Source: Caballeronia humi
GTDB taxonomy: Bacteria; Pseudomonadota; Gammaproteobacteria; Burkholderiales; Burkholderiaceae
DNA length: 64,000 bases
Reading direction: 5' to 3'
Assembly (NCBI RefSeq): GCF_001544475.1
Contig: NZ_FCNW02000009.1
Span: forward strand, 62,001-126,000
The notes beneath the pieces were generated by a model. That model did not search any database. It was given only the letters and a program-made list of their open reading frames with translations, and was not told where the DNA came from. Both the position numbers and the translations under genes were made by a program. Positions 47,652-56,528 of the stretch are shown piece by piece (position 1 is the first letter of the stretch; every line of letters begins with the position of its first letter).

Positions 47652-49322
47652 ATGCTGCATCGAATTCTCTCCACACCTATCGCGAGCAACCTGAGTCTCG
47701 TCGCGACGCGTGACCGCGCGCGACAGGTCGGCGAGCTGTTCGGGCTCGATGATCTGCAACGGACGCGGTTCGTCACGGCCGTCTCCGAGATCGCACGCAA
47801 TGCCGTGCAGTTCGCGGGCGGCGGCACGCTGACGTTCCTCGTCGGCGATTCGGCGGAGCACGCGAATTCGCAGTGCATCGTCGCGCAGATCGCCGACAAG
47901 GGACCGGGCATCGCGAGGCTCGATCAGATCCTGAGCGGCGTGCATCATGAAGGCACGCCGGGCATGGGCCTGCCTGGCAGCCGCCGCATGGCCGACGCGT
48001 TCAGCGTCGCTACCGAGCCGGGCCGCGGCACGACCGTCACGATCGAGATGCTGCTGCCGCGCGACAAACCGCGCCTGACGCTCGACAAGCTGAGCGTGCT
48101 CGTCGATCAACTGACGCGCCGCAAGGCGCAGACGCCTGTCGAGGAGCTGGAGCAGCAGAACCGCGAAATGCTGCTGACGCTCGGCGAATTGCGGCGCAAG
48201 CAGACCGAGCTCGAAGAAGCGGACGTGCGCAAGAACGAGTTCCTCGCGATGCTCGCGCACGAGTTGCGTAACCCGCTCGCGGCGATCAGCCTCGCGCTCG
48301 AAGTGGCCGGACGCGGCACACCGGCAACGGGCGATCAGGCCGATACGTTCGCGCTGATCGGACGGCAGACGGCGCAGTTGTCGCGCATGGTCAACGACCT
48401 GCTCGACGTATCGCGGCTCACGCGCGGCAAGGTCGATCTGCATACGGAAGTCGCGCGCGTCGACGATCTCATCACCGGTGCGCTGGAGATGACCGCCGCC
48501 GAGGTCACGCGGCGCGCGCACCGGATCAGGACGGTTTATCCGAAAGAGGCCGTGCTGGTACGCGGCGACGTCGCGCGGCTCAAGCAGGTGTTCAGCAATA
48601 TCCTGCACAACGCGGCGCGCTATACGTCGGAGCCGGATGAAATCGTCGTGAAGGTCGAGGCGTCGGAGCAGGAAGTGAATATCGAGGTGACGGATCACGG
48701 CATCGGCATCGAACCCGGTATGCTGCCGCGCGTGTTCGACTTGTTCGCGCAGGCATCGACCGCGATCGGCCGGCAGGATGCAGGGCTGGGCATTGGGCTT
48801 ACGGTCGTGAAGCGGCTCGTGCACGATCATGGCGGATCGGCGCATGTCGAGAGCGCGGGCATCGGGCGGGGAACTACGTTCGTGGTCAAGCTGCCGCGTG
48901 TGTACGAGCCGCTGCCCGACGATGTCGCCGAGATGGCCGCGGCGCCGCAGCAGCGCGCGCAACGCATTCTGATCGTCGATGACAATCGCGACGCCGCTGA
49001 AGCGCTCGAAGCGTTATTGACGATGAGCGGTCACGAGTGCGAGGTCGCTTACGATGGAGCATCGGCGCTCGATGCGGCCGATGCATTCATGCCGACGGTG
49101 GCGGTCATCGATATCGGTTTGCCCGACATGACCGGCTTTGAAGTCGCGCGTGGTTTGCGCGAGAAGGCACGCGGACGGGCGCTATTTCTCGTAGCACTGA
49201 GCGGCTATACCACGCCCGATTTTCGCGAAAACGCCGACGACGCGGGCTTCGATCACTACTTCGCGAAGCCCATGTCGATCGACGATCTCTACGCCTGCCT
49301 TGCTGCCTTTCCCGCGCATTGA
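47652..49322 (+). CDS. Hybrid histidine kinase with N-terminal RsbT-like ATPase and C-terminal REC domain
   Basis: The 556-residue protein is made of four parts. Residues 1-135 are an RsbT-like ATPase (TRFVTAVSEIARNAVQFAGG, IADKGPGIARLDQIL, GMGLPGSRRM). A coiled linker and HisKA follow with the phospho-His in FLAMLAHELRNPLAAIS (near residue 205), then the HATPase_c (NILHNAARYTSEPDE, DHGIGIEPGMLPRVF, GLGIGLTVVKRLV). The receiver domain is at the end: ILIVDDNRDAAEAL, VIDIGLPDMTGFE with the phospho-Asp, and FAKPMS with the Lys. No sensor or membrane part is visible, so it is a soluble kinase that could link the Rsb switch to a two-component output. It starts 1 bp after the upstream stop and ends the module. 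Confidence 0.87.
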   Translation: MLHRILSTPIASNLSLVATRDRARQVGELFGLDDLQRTRFVTAVSEIARNAVQFAGGGTLTFLVGDSAEHANSQCIVAQIADKGPGIARLDQILSGVHHEGTPGMGLPGSRRMADAFSVATEPGRGTTVTIEMLLPRDKPRLTLDKLSVLVDQLTRRKAQTPVEELEQQNREMLLTLGELRRKQTELEEADVRKNEFLAMLAHELRNPLAAISLALEVAGRGTPATGDQADTFALIGRQTAQLSRMVNDLLDVSRLTRGKVDLHTEVARVDDLITGALEMTAAEVTRRAHRIRTVYPKEAVLVRGDVARLKQVFSNILHNAARYTSEPDEIVVKVEASEQEVNIEVTDHGIGIEPGMLPRVFDLFAQASTAIGRQDAGLGIGLTVVKRLVHDHGGSAHVESAGIGRGTTFVVKLPRVYEPLPDDVAEMAAAPQQRAQRILIVDDNRDAAEALEALLTMSGHECEVAYDGASALDAADAFMPTVAVIDIGLPDMTGFEVARGLREKARGRALFLVALSGYTTPDFRENADDAGFDHYFAKPMSIDDLYACLAAFPAH

Positions 49323-49323
49323 C

Positions 49324-49632
49324 CTAGCGCGCAGCGAGCATCCCGATCACGAGTCCGGCGAGGGCCGCCATCGTGATGGCTTTCCAAGGGTTGTCGTGCA
49401 CGAAGTCGTCGGTGGTATCGGCGGCGATGCGATATTTGAGCTTCAGGTTGTCCTGCGCCTCCGACAGTTTTCCCTGCACCAGCCGCAACTTGCGTGCGGC
49501 TTCGAACTTCGTGGCGGCTGCGGCGGAAGAGACGTCTGTTTCGTCCGAAGTACGCGATGTCGCGCGGATCGATGGCTTCACGCCTTGCGCTGAAGTGCCG
49601 CCATTGGATGAATTCGAGGTGTCATCACTCAT
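49324..49632 (-). CDS. DUF883 (ElaB/YqjD-like) membrane-anchored protein
   Basis: The 102-residue protein has a hydrophilic, Ser/Thr-rich N-terminus, a long helical segment (AATKFEAARKLRLVQGKLSEAQ) and a C-terminal membrane helix (ITMAALAGLVIGMLAAR) preceded by the FVHDNPWKA motif typical of DUF883. ElaB/YqjD members anchor to the inner membrane and bind ribosomes in stationary phase in E. coli; the same role here is inferred. The ATG at 49632 has AAGGAG 7 bp upstream. It converges with the hybrid kinase gene with only 1 bp between the stops. Confidence 0.83.
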   Translation of the reverse strand: MSDDTSNSSNGGTSAQGVKPSIRATSRTSDETDVSSAAAATKFEAARKLRLVQGKLSEAQDNLKLKYRIAADTTDDFVHDNPWKAITMAALAGLVIGMLAAR

Positions 49633-49704
49633 TGCATGCTCCTTTTGTGTGGGGCGGAATATCGTTAAGTCGATGGTGGGTCGCAATAACCGTGCCGCGC
49701 GGCC

Positions 49705-51774
49705 TCAAGCCGCTTCGCCGTCGGCCGAGTTCGGAATGCGCTCGACGTCCTGCTTCCAGACCGTGGCCTCCGAGTCGCTCGGTGCGCGCCAGTCGCCGCG
49801 CGGCGAGAGCGATCCGCCCGAGCCGACCTTCGGCGCGTTCGGAATGCAGGACCGCTTGAACTGGCTCGTCCGGAAGAAGCGATCGACGAAGATCGAGAGA
49901 TTGCGCTTGATGTCCGCGAGCGCGTACTGGTTGCGCGCGACGTGCGCGTCCTCAGGCCACGCGCCTTGCGCCCTGTCTTTCCAGGCCGAATGCGCGAGGA
50001 ACGCGACCTTCGATGGCGTGAAGCCGAACCGCAGAATGTAGTAGAGGCTGAAGTCCTGCAATTCATACGGCCCGATCACGCTCTCTGTCTTCTGCTCCAG
50101 CACGCCGCTCGCCTTGCCGGGCACGAGTTCGGGACTGATGTCGGTATCGAGGACTTGCTCGAGCACCTCCGTTCCTGAAGTGCCGATTTGTCCCGACTCC
50201 GCGACCCAGCGCACGAGATGCGTGATCAGCGTCTTCGGCACGCTCGCGTTCACGCTGTAATGCGACATGTGATCGCCGACGCCGTAGGTGCACCAGCCGA
50301 GCGCGAGTTCGCTCAGGTCGCCGGTGCCGATCACGATCGCGTTATTGAAGTTCGCGAGACGAAAGAGGTGATTGGTGCGTTCGCCCGCCTGCACGTTCTC
50401 GAACGTGATGTCGTACTGCTCCGTGCCTTCGCCGTACGGATGCCCCAGGTCCTTCAGCATCTGCAGGCAACTGGGACGAATGTCGATCTCCTCGGCCGAA
50501 CAGCCGACCACCTTCATCAGATCCTTCGCCTGCTGCAGCGTGCGGTGGCTCGTCGCGAAACCCGGCATCGTATAGCCGAGAATGTTCGAGCGCGGCAGGC
50601 CGAGGCGGTCCATCGCCTTTGCGCAGACGAGCAGCGCATGCGTCGAATCGAGGCCGCCCGAAACGCCGATCACGACCTTTGATATCTTCGATGCCCCGAG
50701 CCGCTGGATCAGCGCCTGTACTTGAATGTTGTAAACCTCGCTGCATCGTTCGTCGCGGCGGCGCGAATCGGCGGGAACGTACGGGAAGCGCTCGACCGCG
50801 CGTTCGAGCGCCAGATGCTCATCGTCGGGGATCGTGAACGGCACCTGCACGACGCTGAATTTCGCGACCTCTTCGCGATGCCGGTGCGCGGTCTGGCCGA
50901 ACGTCGTCTGCTTCATGCGTTCGCGCGAGAGGCGTTCGAGATCGATGTCGGCGCACAGCAGGTGCGATTCGTTGAGGAAGCGGTCGGACTCGGCCAGCAG
51001 CGAGCCGTTTTCGTAGATCAGCGCCTGGCCGTCCCACGCGAGATCGGTGGTGGACTCTCCGCGGCCGGCGGACGTGTACAGGTACGCCGCGAGGCAGCGC
51101 GCGGATTGCTGCCCGACGAGCTGATGCCGATACCCCGACTTGCCGACGACGATGTTCGACGCCGACAGATTGACGAGCACTGTCGCCCCCGCGAGCGCGG
51201 CGAACGACGACGGCGGGATCGGCACCCATACGTCCTCGCAAATCTCGACGTGAAAGCGGAAGAACGGCATGCCGGGGATATCGAAGAGCAGGTTCGCGCC
51301 GAATGGAACTTGCTGGCCGCAGACATCGACCTGCGTAACCGTTGCGCTATCGGCCGGATTAAACTGACGTGCCTCGTAGAACTCGCCGTAGTTCGGCAGA
51401 TAGCTCTTGGGCACGATGCCGAGGATGCGTCCGCCTGACACGATCGCTGCGCAGTTGAAGAGCTTGTGCTCGACTCTCAAAGGCAGCCCGACGATCAGTA
51501 CGAGCGGCAAGCGCTCCGATGCCACTGCGACTTGAGCAAGCGCTTCTTCGCATGCGTCGAGCAGGGCGCGTTGATGGAAAAGATCGTCGCAGGTGTAGGC
51601 GGAGAGGCCCAGCTCGGGGAACGCGACGAGCGCGGCGCGGCGCGCGGCGGCTTGTTTCGCGACCTCGATCGTCTGCGCGGCGTTGAACGCGGGATCGGCG
51701 ACGCGGCAGTTCGGCACCGCGACGGCGACCCGCGCGAAATCGTGGCTGTAGAGGTTGAAGAAAGACTTGGCCAT
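49705..51774 (-). CDS. nadE: Glutamine-dependent NAD+ synthetase
   Basis: The 689-residue enzyme has an N-terminal nitrilase-type glutaminase domain with the Glu-Lys-Cys triad positions ([43 protein letters not shown]) and a C-terminal synthetase with the ATP pyrophosphatase P-loop [16 protein letters not shown] (about residue 368) and a [21 protein letters not shown] stretch. It makes NAD from nicotinic acid adenine dinucleotide using glutamine-derived ammonia. The length fits the bacterial glutamine-dependent type (about 680). The start at MAKSFFNLY is preferred over a longer frame to 51855. It sits on the strand of the DUF883 gene, 72 bp upstream of it. Confidence 0.92.
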   Translation of the reverse strand: MAKSFFNLYSHDFARVAVAVPNCRVADPAFNAAQTIEVAKQAAARRAALVAFPELGLSAYTCDDLFHQRALLDACEEALAQVAVASERLPLVLIVGLPLRVEHKLFNCAAIVSGGRILGIVPKSYLPNYGEFYEARQFNPADSATVTQVDVCGQQVPFGANLLFDIPGMPFFRFHVEICEDVWVPIPPSSFAALAGATVLVNLSASNIVVGKSGYRHQLVGQQSARCLAAYLYTSAGRGESTTDLAWDGQALIYENGSLLAESDRFLNESHLLCADIDLERLSRERMKQTTFGQTAHRHREEVAKFSVVQVPFTIPDDEHLALERAVERFPYVPADSRRRDERCSEVYNIQVQALIQRLGASKISKVVIGVSGGLDSTHALLVCAKAMDRLGLPRSNILGYTMPGFATSHRTLQQAKDLMKVVGCSAEEIDIRPSCLQMLKDLGHPYGEGTEQYDITFENVQAGERTNHLFRLANFNNAIVIGTGDLSELALGWCTYGVGDHMSHYSVNASVPKTLITHLVRWVAESGQIGTSGTEVLEQVLDTDISPELVPGKASGVLEQKTESVIGPYELQDFSLYYILRFGFTPSKVAFLAHSAWKDRAQGAWPEDAHVARNQYALADIKRNLSIFVDRFFRTSQFKRSCIPNAPKVGSGGSLSPRGDWRAPSDSEATVWKQDVERIPNSADGEAA

Positions 51775-51945
51775 TCTGAACAATCCCTCGGTACGGGTGA
51801 CGCAGCGTTGGTGGACGCTTGCGCTGATCTGGAGGGATTTTAGCAGCGGGCGCATGTGCGCGATGCCTGCGCGTTCTGCGCGCGAGCGCGCGATGCTCGA
51901 AGCGAATTGCTCGACCGCCTCTCAACCGATGACGCCTGAACGCGC

Positions 51946-53193
51946 TCAATGCATCGCGACGAGCGTCGTGCGCGCGACCTTGTCGACGGTGAGACGTATC
52001 GCGTCGATCAGCGCGCGCGCCGCCGGCGACGGCGTGCCGCCCGCGCGCACGATCAGGCCGATTTCACGTTGAGTATTCTGCATTTCGATGTCGAGCACCG
52101 CGAGCTGTCCCGACTCGCACTCATAGAAGAGTTGCTGCGCGGAGAGCGCCGCGAGCATGTCGGTCTGCATCAGCACGCCACGGATGACAGCGAGATCGGC
52201 GGTCTCGACGGTCGGCATCGGCGGTTTCAGGCGTGCCCGCCTGAAGAGCGCTTCGAATATGCCGCGCGCGGGAGCGTGGTTGCGCGGCAGAATCCATTGA
52301 GCAGACAATAGCTGCTTCAGCGACAGCCCGCTCGTGCCCACGAGCGGATGATCGCGACGCGCCAGTACGACCAGGTCCTCCGACATCAGCCGTTCGTTGG
52401 CGAGGCCGCTTGCGGCATCGTTGGCGCGCAGGGCGCCGAGCACGAAATCGATATCGCCGGAACGCAGGCCCGCGACGAGCAGGTCGTATGCGCTTTCATC
52501 GGTCACGACGCGCACGCCCGGATACTTCGCCGCCACGCGCGCGATCGCTTCCGGCAGGATTCGCGTACGGCCGAGCGGCAGCGCGCCGACGGTCACGTAG
52601 CCCTGGATGCTGCCGTGCAACGCGGCGATGTCATCGGGGATATGGCGCAGTTCGTTCAATGCGCGGCGCACGTGCAGCACGACCGTTTCTCCTTCGCTCG
52701 TCAGCAGCAGCCCGCGCGGACTGCGATAGAAAAGCTGCATGCCTGCGCCGCTCTCCATGATCCGGATCGCGCTGCTCACCGCCGGCTGGCTGATGCCGAG
52801 CGTCTGCGCGGCGCTTGGCATGTGCCGGTGCCGTGCAAGCGTCGAGAACAATTGCAATCGGCGGGTGTTAAGCAAGTACGCGGGCAATGCGTTGTCCGTG
52901 ACCGAACGCCGCCGCGATTGACGCGCGGCGCACCACTTGGCGAGTTCTTCCAGCTCCGCAAAGATCCGTTCGCAACGCTGCAGCACGGCGCGGCCAGCGG
53001 GCGTCGGCAACATGCCCGATGGACGGCGCTCGAAAAGTGGCTCACCGACCGCCGTCTCCAGTTCCTGCAGCGAACGCGTGACCGCGGATTGCGCCCTGAA
53101 CAGTGCCGCCGCCGCGCGCGTTGCGCTGCCGGTTTGCCCGACCAGCCGAAAGGCGCGCAGGTACGCGAGGTTGAGCAGTTCAGGGTTGTCCAT
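51946..53193 (-). CDS. LysR-family regulator with two N-terminal HTH domains
   Basis: The 415-residue protein is about 100 residues longer than ordinary LysR regulators because it has two LysR-type winged HTHs. The first lies at about residues 7-65 (YLRAFRLVGQTGSATRAAAALFRAQSAVTRSL); the second at about 110-170 (RRLQLFSTLARHRHMPSAAQTLGISQPAVSSAIRIME), followed by the normal LysR effector domain (VGALPLGRTRILPEAIAR to the C-terminus). The first HTH keeps the helix pattern but lost parts of the usual Gln/Ser recognition sequence. The single effector domain suggests one ligand. Targets are unknown; the divergent FtsH-like gene is 470 bp away. Confidence 0.88.
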   Translation of the reverse strand: MDNPELLNLAYLRAFRLVGQTGSATRAAAALFRAQSAVTRSLQELETAVGEPLFERRPSGMLPTPAGRAVLQRCERIFAELEELAKWCAARQSRRRSVTDNALPAYLLNTRRLQLFSTLARHRHMPSAAQTLGISQPAVSSAIRIMESGAGMQLFYRSPRGLLLTSEGETVVLHVRRALNELRHIPDDIAALHGSIQGYVTVGALPLGRTRILPEAIARVAAKYPGVRVVTDESAYDLLVAGLRSGDIDFVLGALRANDAASGLANERLMSEDLVVLARRDHPLVGTSGLSLKQLLSAQWILPRNHAPARGIFEALFRRARLKPPMPTVETADLAVIRGVLMQTDMLAALSAQQLFYECESGQLAVLDIEMQNTQREIGLIVRAGGTPSPAARALIDAIRLTVDKVARTTLVAMH

Positions 53194-53664
53194 TGCGGGC
53201 CTTGATAACTGGAATTTGCGATCGAGTATAGCGGTGAGGATGGCCCTGCGACATGTCGCACGGAGCCATCTGTTTGATTTATCGCGTTGCTAGCGAAACC
53301 CGCGTGCAGCATGCGCGCGGGCAATCGCAGCGCCCTCGTTTTTAAAGCACGCCCGATTGGTTTTATGCGTTAGCGAATTGGATTAACTCAGGCATCGATC
53401 AAAAGCCCTGAATTAACCGTGAATAAGGGCCTTTTCCCCAATTTGTAAACAAAACACGCGCGGGCATAATGCGTTAAATTCAGTAATCGGTAAGTGGACT
53501 ATAGCGTTCAGGTTGTTTTTACCGAATTGAAACGGGCATTACGGCTGAGTCTCGCGCGCACGACATTCACATTTCGATGCCGCGCTGCGATCGGTGCGTC
53601 CCCTCACTCGAACACGCTGATCCAGCGTCCGGGCCCATGATGTGGCCCGCTTAAGGTATCGAAT
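53194..53664. other. 470-bp divergent intergenic region (LysR / FtsH-like)
   Basis: No convincing gene was found here. The stretch is AT-richer than its surroundings between 53340 and 53530, with several short A/T runs. One promoter-like pair is listed separately. A long 5' leader of about 190 bp would precede the FtsH-like gene if that pair is used, so an RNA-level element is possible but nothing specific was recognised. Confidence 0.6.
53443..53470 (+). promoter_or_regulatory. Sigma-70-like promoter candidate upstream of the FtsH-like gene
   Basis: TTGTAA (53443-53448) and CATAAT (53465-53470) are separated by 16 bp and match the -35 and -10 consensus in four and five of six bases. They lie in the AT-rich part of the intergenic region, about 195 bp before the FtsH-like start. 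Confidence 0.35.
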
Positions 53665-55575
53665 ATGAAACCGGCTAAAAATTCCTTGTGGTCCCGATCT
53701 GCGCGGTATATCAAACTCGGCCTGGCAACCGCTGCCATCGCCGGACTCGTGAGCGTTCTGCTTTTGCGTCACGAGCAGAAGACCGGACTGATGCCCGCGC
53801 TGAACGGCGTCGCGAGCCAGATGCGCGATGACGCCGCCGCGTGGACACGCGAAGAACGCGACGCCTCGGAGATGCTGCGCGATATTCGCGCGCATGACGT
53901 GACGGCGATCGGTGTAAGCCCGAGCGCGATTCTCGTGTCGACGAAGAATGGCGCGAAGTATTTCGTCACCGATCACAACTCGTCGTTTTCGAACGCGCTC
54001 CTCCTGAGCGAAATGAAGACTGACGCACAATCGCAGTATCAGCTCGTCTGGCTACCCGATGCGAACATCCGTTCAGATTCCGCCCGCCTGATGGATGCAT
54101 TCGACAAAACTCGCGACGCCCTTAGCCTGTTGCTGCCGCTGCTGTTGATCGGAGGAATGGTCTGGTTCATGCGCCGAGAAATGACGGGCGGCGCGCAGTT
54201 GCTCGGCAAGGCGCCCGCACTCACGTTCGACGACGTGATCGGCGCAGGCGAAGCGAAGGCCGCGCTCTCGGACATTCAGGCATACCTCACCGACCCGAAG
54301 CAATTCAGCGGCATGGGCCTGCGCGCGCCGTGCGGCATTCTGATGGTGGGCGGCCCGGGCGTCGGCAAGACGCGTCTTGCGCAGGCGCTCGCGGGCGAGT
54401 GCGGCGCGAACTTCATCTCGATCACCGGTAGCTATTTCAGCGCGAAGTACTACGGCGTCGGCATCCAGAAGGTCAAGCATCTGTTCGAAATGGCGCGCAA
54501 GAATGCGCCGACCGTCATCTTCATCGATGAAGCCGACGGCCTCGCGAAGCGCACCGATACCGGCGGCGGCCCCGCGGAATCGGAGAGCAACCGAATCATC
54601 AATCAGTTGCTCGCGGAGATGGACGGCTTCGAATCGAACGAGGGCGTGATCATCGTCGCGGCGACGAATCATCCGGACAATCTCGACGAAGCGCTGCGCC
54701 GTCCGGGCCGTTTCGATCGCACCGTGCAGGTTCGCCTGCCAGACCTCGAAGACCGCGCGGAGATCTTCCGCTTCTACGCGGACAAGCTCACGACGAAATC
54801 CGACGACATCGACTTCCGTCAACTCGCGCGCCTCTCGACGGGACTTTCGCCGGCCACGCTCGCGATGGTCGTCAATCAGGCGGGGCTCGTCGCGCGCAAG
54901 GCGGGCGAGATCGTGGTCGAGTCGAAGCACTTCGTCGAAGCGATCAAGATCGCGCGCATCGGAGACGTGAGCGGCGCCGAGCGCGCGCTCAACGAAGAGG
55001 AACGAACGCGCATCGCGGTTCATGAAGCGGGCCACGGACTCGTCGCGGCATTGCTCAACACGGGCGTGCTGGAAGAAGTGACGATCCTGCCGCGCGGCGG
55101 CGCATTGGGTGTCGCGTTGATCACGAAGATGCAGGACAAGCACCTCTATCGCGAAACCGAAATGCGCAACGAGATTCAGGTACTGCTCGGCGGACGGAAC
55201 GCGGAAATGCTGACGTTCTCGGAAGCATCGAGTGGCGCCGCGCAGGACTTGCAGGAAGCCTCGCGAATCGGCCTCGACATGGTGTCGAAGTTCGGTTTCA
55301 ACGCGGACGGCAATCTCTTCAGCCTCGCCGCGTTGCCGCAGCAGTACGCGGGCTTGCAGATGAAGGCGTCGATCGAGCATGCGAACATTCTGCTCAAGGA
55401 ACTGAACGAAGCCTGTTACACACTGTTGCGCGACAACGAGCCGGTGTTGCAGGCCATCGCCAGCGAACTGCTCGAATCGGAGACGGTGCCGGGCTCGACC
55501 GTGTATCGGCTGATCGAGGAACACCGGGCGCGCAAGGACGGTTTGCATCTTGCCGAGGAGCGAGAAGCTGCTTGA
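53665..55575 (+). CDS. FtsH-like membrane AAA+ zinc metalloprotease (divergent paralogue)
   Basis: The 636-residue protein has two membrane segments (about residues 16-33 and 150-168) around a periplasmic domain of about 115 residues, as in FtsH. The AAA+ part has Walker A GGPGVGKT (about 231-238), pore loop YYGVGIQKVKHLF, Walker B VIFIDEADGL and the second region of homology NHPDNLDEALRRPGRFDRT. The protease part has the zinc motif HEAGH (residue 453) and the third ligand Asp in GAAQDLQEASRIG. The pore loop has Tyr-Tyr-Gly where housekeeping FtsH has Phe-Val-Gly, and the hydrophobic N-terminus differs, so this is probably a second, specialised FtsH. It precedes a Fae-like gene by 60 bp. Confidence 0.88.
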   Translation: MKPAKNSLWSRSARYIKLGLATAAIAGLVSVLLLRHEQKTGLMPALNGVASQMRDDAAAWTREERDASEMLRDIRAHDVTAIGVSPSAILVSTKNGAKYFVTDHNSSFSNALLLSEMKTDAQSQYQLVWLPDANIRSDSARLMDAFDKTRDALSLLLPLLLIGGMVWFMRREMTGGAQLLGKAPALTFDDVIGAGEAKAALSDIQAYLTDPKQFSGMGLRAPCGILMVGGPGVGKTRLAQALAGECGANFISITGSYFSAKYYGVGIQKVKHLFEMARKNAPTVIFIDEADGLAKRTDTGGGPAESESNRIINQLLAEMDGFESNEGVIIVAATNHPDNLDEALRRPGRFDRTVQVRLPDLEDRAEIFRFYADKLTTKSDDIDFRQLARLSTGLSPATLAMVVNQAGLVARKAGEIVVESKHFVEAIKIARIGDVSGAERALNEEERTRIAVHEAGHGLVAALLNTGVLEEVTILPRGGALGVALITKMQDKHLYRETEMRNEIQVLLGGRNAEMLTFSEASSGAAQDLQEASRIGLDMVSKFGFNADGNLFSLAALPQQYAGLQMKASIEHANILLKELNEACYTLLRDNEPVLQAIASELLESETVPGSTVYRLIEEHRARKDGLHLAEEREAA

Positions 55576-55635
55576 TTGGCATCGTCCTTGCGTCCGTCCG
55601 TCTCTTCGGTGCAACTCTTCTAAGGAGCTTGATCC

Positions 55636-56169
55636 ATGAGTATCGATCTGACGTTCCGCGCAGGCGAAGCAACCGTCATGGCCGCCGAAGGCCAGGCGAC
55701 CGACGCGATGCCCGAGATCCTGATCGGGCGCGTCGACGGCCCGGTCGGTCATGCGTTCGCGAACATGATGGCGCAAAGCAAGGGCCACACGGCGATGTTC
55801 GCGATCCGCGCCTGCAACCAGATGGTGCGGCCCGCGACGATGATCGTCCCGAAGGTCACACTGAAGGACATGGCGACCATCGACCTGTTCGGCGGCGTCG
55901 TGCAGTCCGCGACGGCGGACGCGATCGTCGATTGCCTGATCGAAGGCATTTTGCCGAAAGATCAGGCGAACGATCTGTGCATCATCAGTCTTGTCTGGAT
56001 CGATCCGCGTTGCGTGAGCGATCCGAACCTCGACAAGAAGGACATGTATCGCACGAACTACGAAGCGACGAAGCTCGCGATCCAGCGTGCAATGAACAAC
56101 GAGCCGAGCGTTGAGACGCTGATCGCGAACCGCCACACCATCAAGCACGATATGGACGACTGGAGCTGA
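55636..56169 (+). CDS. Formaldehyde-activating enzyme (Fae) homologue, possibly lacking the active-site His
   Basis: The 177-residue protein aligns by eye with Fae, which condenses formaldehyde with tetrahydromethanopterin: LIGRVDGPVGHAFANMMAQ, the GHTAMFAIRACNQMVRPATMIVPKVT core and a C-terminal NYEATKLAIQRAMNNEPSVE. However, where Fae has the His in the VAHIDLxIG segment, this protein has Met-Pro (DAMPEILIG). As I recall, this His is the proposed catalytic base, so canonical Fae activity is doubtful and a Fae2/Fae3-like role in binding a formaldehyde-derived or other small molecule is possible. A strong AAGGAG site precedes the start. It follows the FtsH-like gene closely, and a hairpin terminator is downstream. 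Confidence 0.82.
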   Translation: MSIDLTFRAGEATVMAAEGQATDAMPEILIGRVDGPVGHAFANMMAQSKGHTAMFAIRACNQMVRPATMIVPKVTLKDMATIDLFGGVVQSATADAIVDCLIEGILPKDQANDLCIISLVWIDPRCVSDPNLDKKDMYRTNYEATKLAIQRAMNNEPSVETLIANRHTIKHDMDDWS

Positions 56170-56201
56170 ACGTCCTTATTTGCGATTCACCCAATAGCAA
56201 A

Positions 56202-56229
56202 GCCCCGCCCGGCGAAGCCGGAGCGGGGC
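56202..56229 (+). terminator. Hairpin terminator after the Fae-like gene
   Basis: GCCCCGC (56202-56208) pairs with GCGGGGC (56223-56229), continued inward by CCGGC/GCCGG with one bulged A and a GAA loop. The stem is strong and lies 32 bp after the Fae-like stop. A T tract is lacking on the plus strand (AGTGCG), so it may act as a processing or attenuation structure. Confidence 0.6.
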
Positions 56230-56528
56230 AGTGCGTCTTGCACTTGCTGCTGACAAACATCGATGAACATGGCGTTACGGCTACAGCGGAATAACTGTGC
56301 TGCGTTACGTCGCTACTGACATCGGATACGGCGCGGTTCGAATCGCACGTCACTGCTTTACGGTACAGGGTTAGGGTAAGTCCGTTTGCTCAGTCGACCT
56401 GGAGGTTCGCCGCGCGCGGTGCGTTGTTCTGCACCACGGAAACCAGTTTATCTCCGCGCCTTCAATTTCAATTGGCCGATGAGCCACCGACTTCACCCAC
56501 AATTCGCGCGATCGGCTGCCACGACGCT
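56230..56528. other. Convergent intergenic stretch without recognisable gene
   Basis: The space between the Fae-like hairpin and the LysR gene end holds short open frames on both strands, but none has a ribosome-binding site or recognisable family. The bases are plain mid-GC sequence. Nothing else was seen here. Confidence 0.6.
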
